This document shows, in pieces, positions 47,033 to 56,443 of a DNA stretch of 64,000 nt; the stretch's first letter is position 1, and each line of letters opens with the position of its first letter. This stretch comes from Gemmata palustris (GTDB taxonomy: Bacteria; Planctomycetota; Planctomycetia; Gemmatales; Gemmataceae), in contig NZ_JAGKQQ010000001.1 of NCBI RefSeq assembly GCF_017939745.1, positions 6,215,299 to 6,279,298 of the forward strand. Direction: 5' to 3'. A program made the translations under genes and the position numbers. The notes under the pieces are model-generated. The model did not search any database. It had not been told where the DNA came from and saw nothing but the letters and a program-made list of their open reading frames with translations.

Positions 47033-48535
47033 ATGGCCGAGCCGTACAAGATCGTCATCGGGCTGGAAGTTCACGTCCAGCTCCTCACCAAAACCAAGCT
47101 GTTCTGCGGGTGCCTCAACAAGTTCGGGCAGGCGCCGAACACCGCGACGTGCCCCGTGTGTCTCGGGCTGCCGGGGTCGCTGCCCGTCATGAACGAACGC
47201 GCGTTCAAGCTCGCGATGCGTGCGGCGCTGGCGCTCAATTGCCAGATCGCCGGGTTCACCAAGTGGGACCGCAAGAACTACTACTACCCCGACCTGCCGA
47301 AGAACTACCAGATCTCGCAGTACGACCTGCCGTTCAGCCACGACGGATGGCTCGAAATTAACATCGCGAAGGACACCAAGAAGGAGTTCGTCGCGAAGAA
47401 GATCGGCATCATCCGGGCGCACCTCGAAGAGGACGCGGGGAAGAACCTGCACGACGAAAGCGGCAAGGGCGCGGACACGCTCGTGGACCTCAACCGCACC
47501 GGTACGCCGCTGCTCGAAATCGTGTCGCACCCCGACATGACTTCGGCCCAGGAAGCGATCGCGTTCCTCGAAGAAATCCGGCTCATGCTCCGCGAGATCG
47601 GCGCTTCCGATTGCGAGATGCAAGAGGGCTCGCTGCGGTGCGACGCGAACGTGAACATCCACGTTCCCGTGATCGGTAAGGAGCACGCCGAGACCGGCCA
47701 GGACTACCACGCGACCCAGCTCGTCGAGATCAAGAACCTGAACAGCTTCCGCGCTGTGGGTAAGGCCATCGATTACGAAGCGAAGCGGCACTACGAGGAG
47801 TACCAGAAGGACACGCAGGGAAGGTTCCGCTTCGGCCGGATGCTGAAGACGACCGCGGGCTGGGACGACGCGAAGGGCGTCACCGTCGTCCAGCGCCACA
47901 AGGAAGAAGCCGCGGACTACCGGTACTTCCCGGAACCGGACCTCGTTCCCGTCGTGGTGAACGAAGCTCAAATCGCCGAAGCGCGGGCCGCGATGGGGGA
48001 GCTCCCGCAAGCCCAGCGCAAGCGCCTCGCCGATCAGTACGGGCTGCCCGCCTACGACGCCCAGGTGCTCACCGCGAAGGGGCGGCCGACGGTCGCGTAC
48101 TTCGAGGCGGTCGCAAAGGCACTCAACGACGGTAAGGCCGCCGTGAACCGCATGAGCGACTTGGTCTACCCAGCACTCACCGAGCGCAAGGAAGAGATCA
48201 CCGCGTTCCCGTTCGACGCGGCCAAGTTCGCGGACTTCGTTCGCACCGGCCCGACCAACTCGCAGGACCGCCGCGACGTGTTCAAAATCATGCTCGATAA
48301 GGGCGTGACGTTGGAACAGGCGAAGTCGGAAGCCGGGATCAAGGACGTGGACGAAACGTCGCTGCGGGCGGCGGTGGTTACAGCGGTCGCGGCCAACCCG
48401 AAGGCCGTCGCGGACTTCAAGAGCGGCAAGGACGCGGCCAAAATGAAGATCGTGGGCGAAGTGATGAAAGCGAACAAGGGCGTGTCGAACGAACTGGTTC
48501 GGCGCCTCGTGGACGAGGAACTGGCACGGGCGTAA
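47033..48535 (+). CDS. gatB: Aspartyl/glutamyl-tRNA amidotransferase subunit B
   Basis: GatB activates the misacylated Glu-tRNA(Gln) or Asp-tRNA(Asn) for amidation by GatA. The 500-residue protein shows IGLEVHVQLLTKTKLFCGC, TATCPVCLGLPGSLPVMN, KNYYYPDLPKNYQISQYD, QEGSLRCDANVNIHVPV, LVEIKNLNSFRAVGKAIDYE, YRYFPEPDL, and the C-terminal YqeY-like tail. The ATG at 47033 follows TTGGAG. gatA and gatC are not in the window. Confidence 0.96.
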   Translation: MAEPYKIVIGLEVHVQLLTKTKLFCGCLNKFGQAPNTATCPVCLGLPGSLPVMNERAFKLAMRAALALNCQIAGFTKWDRKNYYYPDLPKNYQISQYDLPFSHDGWLEINIAKDTKKEFVAKKIGIIRAHLEEDAGKNLHDESGKGADTLVDLNRTGTPLLEIVSHPDMTSAQEAIAFLEEIRLMLREIGASDCEMQEGSLRCDANVNIHVPVIGKEHAETGQDYHATQLVEIKNLNSFRAVGKAIDYEAKRHYEEYQKDTQGRFRFGRMLKTTAGWDDAKGVTVVQRHKEEAADYRYFPEPDLVPVVVNEAQIAEARAAMGELPQAQRKRLADQYGLPAYDAQVLTAKGRPTVAYFEAVAKALNDGKAAVNRMSDLVYPALTERKEEITAFPFDAAKFADFVRTGPTNSQDRRDVFKIMLDKGVTLEQAKSEAGIKDVDETSLRAAVVTAVAANPKAVADFKSGKDAAKMKIVGEVMKANKGVSNELVRRLVDEELARA

Positions 48536-48575
48536 CGCCCGCGTCACGCTCGCGTCACGAACCGGAGGGCAACCA

Positions 48576-49065
48576 ATGGCGGAACGGACACTGGTGCAGC
48601 GCGTTGCCGCACTGGAGCAGGACGTCGCAGCGCTGAAGTTCCGCAGGGAAGCCTCAAGCGATAAGAAGAATTGGTTGCCAACCGTTCTTGGGCGATTCAA
48701 AGGTGATGCCGAAGGCGGCGCGACGAGCTCGACCGCTTCGTCCAGTTCCTCGCGGGTGAGTCGGGCCAGCGATTCAACGGTCGAGGAAGGAACCGAAGGG
48801 CACGCGGCCGGGCTTCACCGTGTTGAGGAACCCGCGAGGGCGTGACCGTCTGGGTTCTTCCGGTGGGCACCTTTGAAAGCCGAGACGCTGTTGTCGCGGA
48901 GCTTGATTGATTCGTCGGGGGTGACGCTGTTCCGCTGTCACCACGAGCCCGTCGCCTCGACCTGGCGGCGGATGCTATCCCCCGCAGCTTGCTGTGGCGA
49001 TGAGGATCGGAGATAAGAGTACACGACCACCTTCATGGTTCCCCATTCTGCTGCAGGGCAGGCTC
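48576..49065 (+). pseudogene. Decayed small gene (coiled-coil N-terminus) and degraded tail
   Basis: From 48576 the frame reads ERTLVQRVAALEQDVAALKF and NWLPTVLGRFKGDAEGG, the N-terminus of a short planctomycete family that I recall as antitoxin-like. After that the frame is Ser-rich nonsense until a stop at 48845. Another frame carries DELDRFVQFLAGESGQRFN, suggesting a frameshift, and the region up to 49065 has further broken fragments. Confidence 0.4.
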
Positions 49066-50145
49066 ATGTCCAACGGCACGCATTTTGTTCAGTATTTCAA
49101 CATCGAGAAGATGGGGCGCTTCCCCAACGGGGCCGATGCCTTATCGACCACGCGCATGGGCGTGTACTCCAAGCTCGCGGCCGTGCAGCAGGCCAAGGGC
49201 GGCACGGTGTACGTTATCAGTGGGTTCGGCAAACCCAAGACATACGTGTTGTGGGAAGCGTTTACCATTGAAGATATCGTCAAGCAGGACGATCAGTTCG
49301 TCGTTTCCGGGCCGGGCCGCGTTCTGCTCCCGCCGGCCGTACTGTCGGGCGCGGACTTCGAGAAGTTCAAATCCGCGTGTGCCAACTTCATTGGGTTTCG
49401 CAAGATCGACGATCAGAAGTACACCGACACACTCAAGCACCTCGCTGATGCCAACACGAAGGCCCAACTCGCGCCCGCCTGCGAACAGTTCTGCGACGAG
49501 TTGGTAAAAGCGTTCCCCAAGATGGGCGATGCGTACTATTACCGCGCGCACACGCGCCAGCACCTCGGCAACTCGGCCGGTGCGAAGACCGACTACGAAC
49601 AAGCAATCAAGCTCGGCACCAACTTCCCCGATGAAGCCCGGGCGGGCGCTGCCGGACCGCCCCCGGAAACTCAGGGAGGCAACAAGAAACAGGAACCGGA
49701 GAAGTCAGCCGGTGGTATCGCGGCGCAGGTGGTCGCGAAGGGCGTGTTCGCGGGGAAGCCGCCGACCGGTGTGTCCGAAGTCGCGTGGCGCGGCGTACTT
49801 CAACGGCGCGGTGCCGAGGACTTTCGCCAAAAGGTGTTGAGCGCATACGGCAGCAAGTGCGCCGTCACCAGTGCGGACGCCGAGGCCGTCATCGAAGTCG
49901 CCCTCATCGACCCCGAGGGGCCGAACGAACTCAAGAACGCGATCCCGCTCCGCGCCGACCTCCGTACCCTGTTCGATCTGAACCTGCTCCGCGTTCACCC
50001 AAAAACGCGAAAAGTATTCCTCGCGGATTCGGTGCAAAACGGAAGTTACGCCCGTTTGTGGGCGCGCACACTTCGTGCGCCCACGAGCAAAGACGCGGCT
50101 CCCGACTTCGCAGCACTTCAAAAGCGGTGGAACAGCGCGAAGTAA
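49066..50145 (+). CDS. TPR and HNH_2-like domain protein, HNH histidines lost
   Basis: A 359-residue protein in three parts. Residues 1-110 (THFVQYFNIEKMGRFPNGAD, GGTVYVISGFGKPKTYVLWE) are of unknown, possibly nucleic-acid-sensing type. A short TPR-like stretch (FPKMGDAYYYRAHTRQHLGN) follows. The C-terminus (FRQKVLSAYGSKCAVTSADA, EAVIEVALIDPEGPNELKNA, IPLRADLRTLFDLNLLRVHP) is clearly HNH_2-related. However, the conserved His positions (AAHI and ADIH in active members) read VALI and ADLR, so nuclease activity is unlikely. The ATG at 49066 has an AGGG site; the frame is open to 48994. Confidence 0.72.
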   Translation: MSNGTHFVQYFNIEKMGRFPNGADALSTTRMGVYSKLAAVQQAKGGTVYVISGFGKPKTYVLWEAFTIEDIVKQDDQFVVSGPGRVLLPPAVLSGADFEKFKSACANFIGFRKIDDQKYTDTLKHLADANTKAQLAPACEQFCDELVKAFPKMGDAYYYRAHTRQHLGNSAGAKTDYEQAIKLGTNFPDEARAGAAGPPPETQGGNKKQEPEKSAGGIAAQVVAKGVFAGKPPTGVSEVAWRGVLQRRGAEDFRQKVLSAYGSKCAVTSADAEAVIEVALIDPEGPNELKNAIPLRADLRTLFDLNLLRVHPKTRKVFLADSVQNGSYARLWARTLRAPTSKDAAPDFAALQKRWNSAK

Positions 50146-50207
50146 CCGCCGAACACGAGTCGGGCGCCCGGTGCTCGTTCCTTCCTTGCTTCAAATGAAT
50201 ATCCGCC

Positions 50208-50249
50208 GCGCCCCAATCACTTTCCCCTCTTGGGAAGAGATTGGGGCGC
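50208..50249 (+). terminator. Hairpin after the HNH-like gene
   Basis: gcgccccaatc (50208-50218) pairs perfectly with 50239-50249; the 20-base loop can form a further small stem (ttccc/gggaa). It is 63 bases past the stop; no T-run. Confidence 0.55.
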
Positions 50250-50294
50250 TAGTTCGTCACGGCTATACTGTCCCGCACCTCGTCGGAGACACTC

Positions 50295-53200
50295 ATGTAC
50301 CGCTTTGTCCCTGTCGTGTTCCTCCTTGCACTGACCGCTGCATCGGCGGCCGCGCAACCGCCCACGCACCAAGTGAAGCTGAACGGCCATACGTTCACGC
50401 TGCCAGAGGGCTTCACCATCGAACTCGCGGCCGGTGCGGACCTGGCGCCGCGGCCCATCGTCACAGCGCTCGACGAAAAGGGGTGCCTCTACGTGTGCGA
50501 TTCGAGCGGCTCGAACGATAAAGTCGCGGAGCAGCTCAAGAACAAGCCGCACCGCATCCTGCGCCTCGAATCCACAAAGAACAACGGCACGTTCGACAAG
50601 CAGACCGTGTTCGTGAAGAACGTGATGTTCCCCGAAGGCGCGATGTGGTTGAACGGCTCGCTCTATGTCGCGGCCCCGCCTCACATCTTGAAGTTCACCG
50701 ACACCAACGACGACGGCGTCGCGGACAAGGAAGAGATCTGGTTTGATGGGAAGACGCTCACCGGCTGCGCGAACGACTTGCACGGCCCGTACCGCGGACC
50801 GGACGGTTACATCTACTGGTGCAAAGGCGCGTTCGCGAACCAGGAACACACCGTCAACGGCAAGAAATTCTCCACGCGCGCCGCCCACGTCTTTCGCGCG
50901 ACACCGGACGGCAAGAACATCGAACCGGTCATGACTGGCGGCATGGACAACCCGGTCGATGTCGTGTTCACACCGGGCGGCGACGTGATTTTCACTACCA
51001 CGTTCTTCCAGCACCCCGGCGGGGGCAAGCGCGACGGCCTCGTCCACGCGATCTACGGCGGCGTGTACGGCAAAGATCACGACGTGGTGTACGCCCACCT
51101 GTGGACGAGCCCGCAACTGATGCCGGTCCTCACGCACATGGGACCGGCCGCCCCGTGCGGGCTTCATCGCTATGAGAGCGATCAGTTCGGGAAGGACTAC
51201 GCGAACAACATTTTCTGCTGTCAGTTCAACTTGCGTAAAGTGAGTCGGCACGTCCTCGTTCCAAAGGGCTCGACCTACGAAACGCAGGACTCGAACTTCG
51301 TGGTATCCGACAACATCGACTTCCATCCCACGGACGTGATCGAGGACGCGGACGGCTCGCTGCTCGTCGTGGACACCGGCGGTTGGTACAAGCTCTGCTG
51401 CCCCACCTCGCAACTCGTAAAGCCGGACGTGACGGGCGCGATCTACCGCGTGAAGAAGAAGGGCGCGCACGCGGTGGAAGACCCGCGCGGGCGCGCGATC
51501 GACTTGGCGAAGGCCGATACCGAAACTCTGGAGAGGCTGTTCCGCGACCCGCGCCCCGCGGTGCGCCAGCGCGTTACCGATTTCCTCGTAACGCGACCGG
51601 ACAAACCGAACGACATATCCAATTCGAGTAAGGCCATTTTCATCCGCGCGGGCACTCACAACAACCCGGAAGAAACGCGCCTGAACGCGCTGTGGGCGGT
51701 GTCGCGGCTCCGGGAGCCGGACTTCCTGTTCCTCGCGCGCATGATGAGCAAAGACGGCCCGGTTTCGAGCGCGGCCGCACACGTCCTCGGCCTGCACCGG
51801 CACAAGCCCGCGGTGAGCGTACTGCAGCGGTACTTGTTGGAGGGTTCGCTGCCCGTCCGCCGGGCGTGTGCTACGGCCCTCGGCCGCATCGGAGACGCGA
51901 CCGCGATCCCGACCATTCTCACCGCGCTGACGGAATCGACGAACGACCGCGCGCTCGACCACGCGCTCACTTACGCGCTCATCGAGATCGGCGACGCGAG
52001 TGCCACTGCGAGGTTGCTGACCGAACCGAGTCCCGCCGTCCGGCGCGCCGCGCTCGCGGCTCTCGAGCACATCCCCAACAGCGACCTCAGCGCGCCAACC
52101 GTTCTCGCCGAACTCGATTCGCGGGGCACGGACCTGCGTGAAACCGCGTGGTGGATCGCGGGGCGTCACCCGCAATGGGGCGATCAGCTCGCCGACTACT
52201 TCAAGGCGAAGTTGAAAGGCGCCGACAAACTCTCCCCGGCCGAACGCGACGAACTCGCGGCGCGGCTCGTCAAGTTCACATCGAATGCTTCGATTCAGAA
52301 GGTACTGGGTGAATCGCTCGCCGGTGCGAAACCCGAGTCGGCCCGGATCGCACTCGGTGTGATGGCACGTTCGGGGCTGAAAGCGCTGCCGGTTGTGTGG
52401 CGCGACGCGCTGCTCGCCGAATCACAAAGCCTCGAAGACCGCACCGTTCTTCGCGACGCACTCACCGTCTTTCGGATCTTACCGGCGACGGCGAAGGACT
52501 ACGACACGTTCGTCGCAAACGTGCCGCGCGCGAAGCTCTGGCCGGGCGGGGTCGTCCCGGCGGAGTTCCGGCTCGCGCTCCTCGCCGCCCGCCCCGCCGG
52601 GCAGGAACTCGACGCGGCGGCCACGAGCTCCTTGCTCCACCAAATCGGCCGCGACGAACCGGCCGCCGATCGCGCCGCGGCCGCCGACGTGCTCCTGCGC
52701 GCGAAACTGACCGCGGAACAGTTCAGCGCGATCGCCGACGTGCTCAATACGACGTCGCCGCTCGACCTCGCGAAACTGCTCAACGTCTTTGCCAAATCGA
52801 CGGACGAGAACGTCGGTCTGGCTCTGGTAAAGTCCCTGCGCGACAAAGCCGTGCGCCCCACGCTCCGCGCCGAGCTCGTGAAACCGATTCTGGACAAGTA
52901 CCCGAAGGCAGTGAAAGACGAAGCCGAAAAACTCTACGCGGAACTGGCGGAATCACACAAGGACGAAACCGCACGTCTGGAGAAATTGCTCGCGGGCTTG
53001 AAGCCGGGCGACGTGCGCCGCGGGCAACTGGTGTTCAACAGCGCGAAGACGAACTGTGTCGCGTGCCACAAGGTCGGGTACGTGGGCGGCACGGTCGGGC
53101 CGGACCTCACCAAGATCGGGAGCATCCGCACCGAGCGCGACCTGCTCGAATCCGTTATCTTCCCCAGCGCAAGTTTCGTCCGCAGCTACGAACCGGTCCG

Positions 53201-53423
53201 CGTCGTCACGACCGATGATCGCACGCTCAACGGTGTGTTGAAAAAAGACGCCCCGGATGAAATCGTCATCGTGGTCGCGGCGGACAAAGAGGAGCGCGTC
53301 GCCCGAGCCGGTATCGGAAGCATCGCGCCGAGCACCGTTTCACTTATGCCCGCCGGAATGGAGCAACTCCTTACTCCGCAGGAACTAGCGGACCTGATCG
53401 CGTTTCTCAAGGCATGTAAGTGA
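50295..53423 (+). CDS. PVC-type membrane dehydrogenase/CxxCH heme-binding protein
   Basis: A 1042-residue exported protein. A signal peptide (VPVVFLLALTAASAAAQP) is followed by a glucose-dehydrogenase-like propeller (residues 40-385: ALDEKGCLYVCDSSG, MFPEGAMWLNGSLYVAAPPH, GGMDNPVDVVFTPGGDVIFT, DFHPTDVIEDADGSLLVVDT), then HEAT-like repeats (residues 410-850), and a C-terminal cytochrome c domain with the heme site CVACH in FNSAKTNCVACHKVGYVGGT, plus LTPQELADLIAFLKACK at the end. This composite is characteristic of planctomycetes and relatives. It probably oxidises a sugar-like substrate in the periplasm; the substrate is not known. Confidence 0.92.
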   Translation: MYRFVPVVFLLALTAASAAAQPPTHQVKLNGHTFTLPEGFTIELAAGADLAPRPIVTALDEKGCLYVCDSSGSNDKVAEQLKNKPHRILRLESTKNNGTFDKQTVFVKNVMFPEGAMWLNGSLYVAAPPHILKFTDTNDDGVADKEEIWFDGKTLTGCANDLHGPYRGPDGYIYWCKGAFANQEHTVNGKKFSTRAAHVFRATPDGKNIEPVMTGGMDNPVDVVFTPGGDVIFTTTFFQHPGGGKRDGLVHAIYGGVYGKDHDVVYAHLWTSPQLMPVLTHMGPAAPCGLHRYESDQFGKDYANNIFCCQFNLRKVSRHVLVPKGSTYETQDSNFVVSDNIDFHPTDVIEDADGSLLVVDTGGWYKLCCPTSQLVKPDVTGAIYRVKKKGAHAVEDPRGRAIDLAKADTETLERLFRDPRPAVRQRVTDFLVTRPDKPNDISNSSKAIFIRAGTHNNPEETRLNALWAVSRLREPDFLFLARMMSKDGPVSSAAAHVLGLHRHKPAVSVLQRYLLEGSLPVRRACATALGRIGDATAIPTILTALTESTNDRALDHALTYALIEIGDASATARLLTEPSPAVRRAALAALEHIPNSDLSAPTVLAELDSRGTDLRETAWWIAGRHPQWGDQLADYFKAKLKGADKLSPAERDELAARLVKFTSNASIQKVLGESLAGAKPESARIALGVMARSGLKALPVVWRDALLAESQSLEDRTVLRDALTVFRILPATAKDYDTFVANVPRAKLWPGGVVPAEFRLALLAARPAGQELDAAATSSLLHQIGRDEPAADRAAAADVLLRAKLTAEQFSAIADVLNTTSPLDLAKLLNVFAKSTDENVGLALVKSLRDKAVRPTLRAELVKPILDKYPKAVKDEAEKLYAELAESHKDETARLEKLLAGLKPGDVRRGQLVFNSAKTNCVACHKVGYVGGTVGPDLTKIGSIRTERDLLESVIFPSASFVRSYEPVRVVTTDDRTLNGVLKKDAPDEIVIVVAADKEERVARAGIGSIAPSTVSLMPAGMEQLLTPQELADLIAFLKACK

Positions 53424-53533
53424 CCGATTTTAAGACGGTACGTGTAAGTACGATAAATTTTTTCGGTAGTACCTATTGGCGTGGGACACCTGGTGTACCG
53501 ATAATACGGAAAACTTTCGCCCAAGTGCGCCCG

Positions 53534-53576
53534 CGCCCGAAGCACCAATCATTTGGTCTCGGGCGTGTTCTGTTTT
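53534..53576 (+). terminator. Terminator after the CxxCH gene
   Basis: cgcccga (53534-53540) pairs with tcgggcg (53559-53565) and the inner accaa with ttggt, followed by tgttctgtttt. It lies just before the ribosome binding site of the next gene, so it separates the two transcripts. Confidence 0.65.
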
Positions 53577-53592
53577 CATCTCCGGAGCGCTT

Positions 53593-54576
53593 ATGATCTC
53601 TCCTGTCTCCTCCTTCGGTTACGCGCCGTCATTGAAACGACGAATCGCCTTTACACTCATCGAGTTGCTCGTCGTGATCGCGATTATTGCGATCCTGATT
53701 GGCCTGCTACTGCCGGCCGTTCAAAAGGTGCGGAGCGCAGCGGCTCGACTCCAGAGCCAGAACAACGTCAAGCAGATCATGCTGGCGAATCACAGCTTCC
53801 ACGACGCGAACGGGATCGTTCCGCCGCTGTCGGCCGTCGCCGTCCCCGGTAGCGGCCAGCCGGTGTCGGGGTACTTCTGGATCCTCCCGTACATCGAGCA
53901 GGACAACGTGTACAAACTCGGCATCGCCAACGGTGGGGCTTGGCCGGGGCCGCCGCCCAACACCGAGGCCGATCGTCGGGCCGGGCTCTCGGCGAGCGCG
54001 AAAAAGATCAAGACCTACCTGTCGCCGCGCGACCCGTCCAACCCGTCGGACACTTGGACCGAGGGCAACGGTGGGACTTGGGCACACTGCAGCTACGGCA
54101 TGAATCACGCAGTGTACGGCACGCCCGTCGATCCCGTCGCCGATGTTAATAACATCAACCTCGTGACGAAGGGGAACGGGCGACTCACCCTGACTTCCAT
54201 TACGGACGGCACGTCGAACACGGTTGGGATCGCAGAGCAGTACGCGGTCTGTGGGCCGAGCAGCAACTCGACCGACAACCTGAACCATAAGCTGTGGGCT
54301 TACAACATCCAGTGGTATTACACTCAGGGGCCGTACTTCGACACACGGCTGATGACCAGCACGGGCACCACCATCACCGCCACCTCGACATCGGCCCCGC
54401 CCCAATCGCAGCCGACGGTCGCCGCGTGTGACCCGTACCGGGTGCAAGCGGCCGACGGCGTGTGCGTCGTCGGCATGATGGACGGTAGCGTCCGCGGCGT
54501 GACCCCGGGCGTCGATCAGACGGCCTGGTGCCGCGCCCTCTGGCCGATGGACGGCCTCGTCCTCGGCGATTTCTAA
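53593..54576 (+). CDS. DUF1559 protein with prepilin-type N-terminus
   Basis: A 327-residue pseudopilin-like protein. The N-terminal methylation/cleavage motif and hydrophobic helix ([20 protein letters not shown]) are typical, followed by [20 protein letters not shown] and a DUF1559 body ([35 protein letters not shown]) ending with [12 protein letters not shown]. Such proteins occur in large numbers in planctomycetes; their role is unknown. GGAG precedes the ATG at 53593. A small lipoprotein gene follows, a common pairing. Confidence 0.92.
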   Translation: MISPVSSFGYAPSLKRRIAFTLIELLVVIAIIAILIGLLLPAVQKVRSAAARLQSQNNVKQIMLANHSFHDANGIVPPLSAVAVPGSGQPVSGYFWILPYIEQDNVYKLGIANGGAWPGPPPNTEADRRAGLSASAKKIKTYLSPRDPSNPSDTWTEGNGGTWAHCSYGMNHAVYGTPVDPVADVNNINLVTKGNGRLTLTSITDGTSNTVGIAEQYAVCGPSSNSTDNLNHKLWAYNIQWYYTQGPYFDTRLMTSTGTTITATSTSAPPQSQPTVAACDPYRVQAADGVCVVGMMDGSVRGVTPGVDQTAWCRALWPMDGLVLGDF

Positions 54577-54597
54577 TCCGCGCCATTGACACATTGC

Positions 54598-54630
54598 GCC
54601 GGTCGAGTTCGCTCGGCCGGCGTTTCTCTT
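54598..54630 (+). terminator. Terminator between the DUF1559 and lipoprotein genes
   Basis: gccggtcgag (54598-54607) pairs with ctcggccggc (54612-54621), one G-U, followed by gtttctcttt. It could act as partial terminator ahead of the lipoprotein gene. Confidence 0.65.
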
Positions 54631-54651
54631 TCTCCCACCGAGCAACGTGAC

Positions 54652-55056
54652 ATGACACTCAGGACCGCGACCCTTTTGGTCGCAATGCTGATGCTTTCCG
54701 CCGGTTGCGGCGGCAAGCCGGCCAAACAGATGATAACCGTGACCGGCACTGTGAACTACCAGGGGCACCAGTTGAACGCCGGCATCATCAAGTTCCTCGC
54801 TCCCAACGGCGACTTCGCTACGGCCGCGATCCGGCCCGATGGTACGTTCCTCATGACCGATGTGGTGCCGGGCGAACAGAAGGTCGCCTATGTGAGCGGG
54901 CCGGTGAGCGTCGGCAGTTCGGACAAAGCTCCCAGCGGGAACGCGCCGAAAGCGAAGGCGGCCACAGTTCCGGCGAAGTTCAGCGACCCCCAAACTTCGG
55001 GGGTGACCGTATCCGTGCCCGAATCCGGCGGGGCGGTCACCGTCGAACTCAAGTGA
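54652..55056 (+). CDS. Small lipoprotein, carboxypeptidase-regulatory/transthyretin-like
   Basis: A 134-residue predicted lipoprotein with lipobox SAGC (LLVAMLMLSAGCGGKP). The body is a beta-sandwich-like fold (VTGTVNYQGHQLNAGIIKFL, AAIRPDGTFLMTDVVPGEQK) as in planctomycete lipoproteins that accompany DUF1559 genes. Its last eight bases overlap the convergent MFS gene. Confidence 0.78.
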   Translation: MTLRTATLLVAMLMLSAGCGGKPAKQMITVTGTVNYQGHQLNAGIIKFLAPNGDFATAAIRPDGTFLMTDVVPGEQKVAYVSGPVSVGSSDKAPSGNAPKAKAATVPAKFSDPQTSGVTVSVPESGGAVTVELK

Positions 55057-56392
55057 CCTCGTCGCGCTGCTCGTGCTGTGGTGCTGATTTCCACAACACG
55101 AGCAGCGCGATGAGCCCCGCCATCGGTGTCAGTCCCGCGATGTAGAAGCCGATGCTGTAGTTCCCCGTTTCTTTGATGCGGACGCCCATCACTTCTTGCA
55201 ACTTCCCGACCGCGAACCAGCCGGCCGCTGCGAGAATTCCCGAGAGCAGGGCCATGTGCTTCGCGGGTAGTTCTTGCGCGAGCGCGTAGTAGTACGGATG
55301 CAGTCCCAGAATCCCGGCACCGGCCAGAACAATCAGCCCCACACCGAACCATCCGCCCACGAGCGGCGCGAGGGCCGCAGACGCCGTGACGAGCGCGAAC
55401 ACCGCGTAGCCCGTGACGCGCGCGGAATGGACCTCGTGCCCGCGTGCCACTAACCACCGCACGAACAACCCGGCCGCGAAGCACCCGAGTTCGGCCGCAA
55501 TGTAGTAAACCGGTACGATCACGTCGGCCGCGTCCGCGGAGAATCCTTGCGATTCCTTCAGGAACTTCGGGAGCCACTCGCGAATGAACTGCCAACTCGC
55601 GCTGATACCCAGGATGACTGCGAACAACGTGAAGTAGATGCGAACGAACTGTCTCCATTGAAACGGCGGTTCTGGGATGGGGACAGGGGCGGTGGGAAGG
55701 TCTTCGTTTTCGTTCGTTTCAACCGGAGGGGCTTGATCGAGTGATCCGCGGCGCACGAGCGCAAGCCAAACCGGAACCCACAGTAAACCGGCCGCGCCGA
55801 TCGTCCAGAACGCGACTTCCCACCCGCCGCCGAGTTTCCGCACCGCCATCACGTACAGCGGAACCAGAATCGCACCGAGTGATGCTCCGCTCTGTAGTAA
55901 GCCGTTACCGAGCGGTCGGTCCCGTGCCGTGAGGATCTGGCGCGCGGTCAGCAGCGCGCAGGGCCAGTGCCCGGCCTCGAAGAACCCGAGGAGCGTGCGA
56001 CAATACAACAGCCAGTAGTACGGTCCGCTTCCCGGTTCACCCGGTTGCTCGAACTGAGCGGTCAGGGCTTCGTCGCGCATCATCGGGGTCGCGAGTCCCG
56101 CGAGTGACCACCCGATGAGAACGATCGGGTACAACAGACGCGGGCCGATCCGGTCGGCGACGAAGCCGAAGAAAATGGACCCGAGCGCAAAGGCGTAGGC
56201 GAAGTTCCTGGCAATCTGACCGTATCGAGCGTCGTCGAGACCGTAGGCAGCCTTCAATTCCGTCGCAATTTGAGGAAGAACCTGCCGGTCCATGTAGTTC
56301 AAGAGCGTGGCGAACATCATCGCCCCGCACACCCACCACCGCCAAGGGGTCGAAGAGTGCGGAGAGAGGAGTGCGGAGTCGGGGGTGCTCAT
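55049..56392 (-). CDS. MFS transporter (ACS/hexuronate type)
   Basis: A 447-residue transporter with about 12 membrane helices. The early motif NYMDRQVLPQIATELKAAYG, the loop FGFVADRIGPRLLYPIVLIG and CRTLLGFFEAGHWPCALLTA are typical of the anion:cation symporter branch that moves hexuronates and similar acids. The substrate is a guess. The ATG at 56392 starts the frame. Confidence 0.88.
   Translation of the reverse strand: MSTPDSALLSPHSSTPWRWWVCGAMMFATLLNYMDRQVLPQIATELKAAYGLDDARYGQIARNFAYAFALGSIFFGFVADRIGPRLLYPIVLIGWSLAGLATPMMRDEALTAQFEQPGEPGSGPYYWLLYCRTLLGFFEAGHWPCALLTARQILTARDRPLGNGLLQSGASLGAILVPLYVMAVRKLGGGWEVAFWTIGAAGLLWVPVWLALVRRGSLDQAPPVETNENEDLPTAPVPIPEPPFQWRQFVRIYFTLFAVILGISASWQFIREWLPKFLKESQGFSADAADVIVPVYYIAAELGCFAAGLFVRWLVARGHEVHSARVTGYAVFALVTASAALAPLVGGWFGVGLIVLAGAGILGLHPYYYALAQELPAKHMALLSGILAAAGWFAVGKLQEVMGVRIKETGNYSIGFYIAGLTPMAGLIALLVLWKSAPQHEQRDEVT
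55063..55109. terminator. Two-way hairpin inside the 3' end of the MFS gene
   Basis: 55063-55081 (cgcgctgctcgtgctgtgg) pairs with 55091-55109 over 19 positions with one mismatch. It begins six bases after the lipoprotein stop and lies within the last codons of the convergent transporter gene, so it can terminate the plus-strand transcript while being part of a coding region. Confidence 0.65.
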
Positions 56393-56443
56393 GAGTCGTT
56401 TCCGTGCTGCGAAGTCTCGCGGTCGCGTTTGAAGACGGGTTCC

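Noticed and set aside
50217-52175. A 652-codon minus-strand open frame opposite the CxxCH gene
   Set aside because: Shadow frame with Arg/Val/His-rich composition; the plus strand carries the real propeller and HEAT domains.
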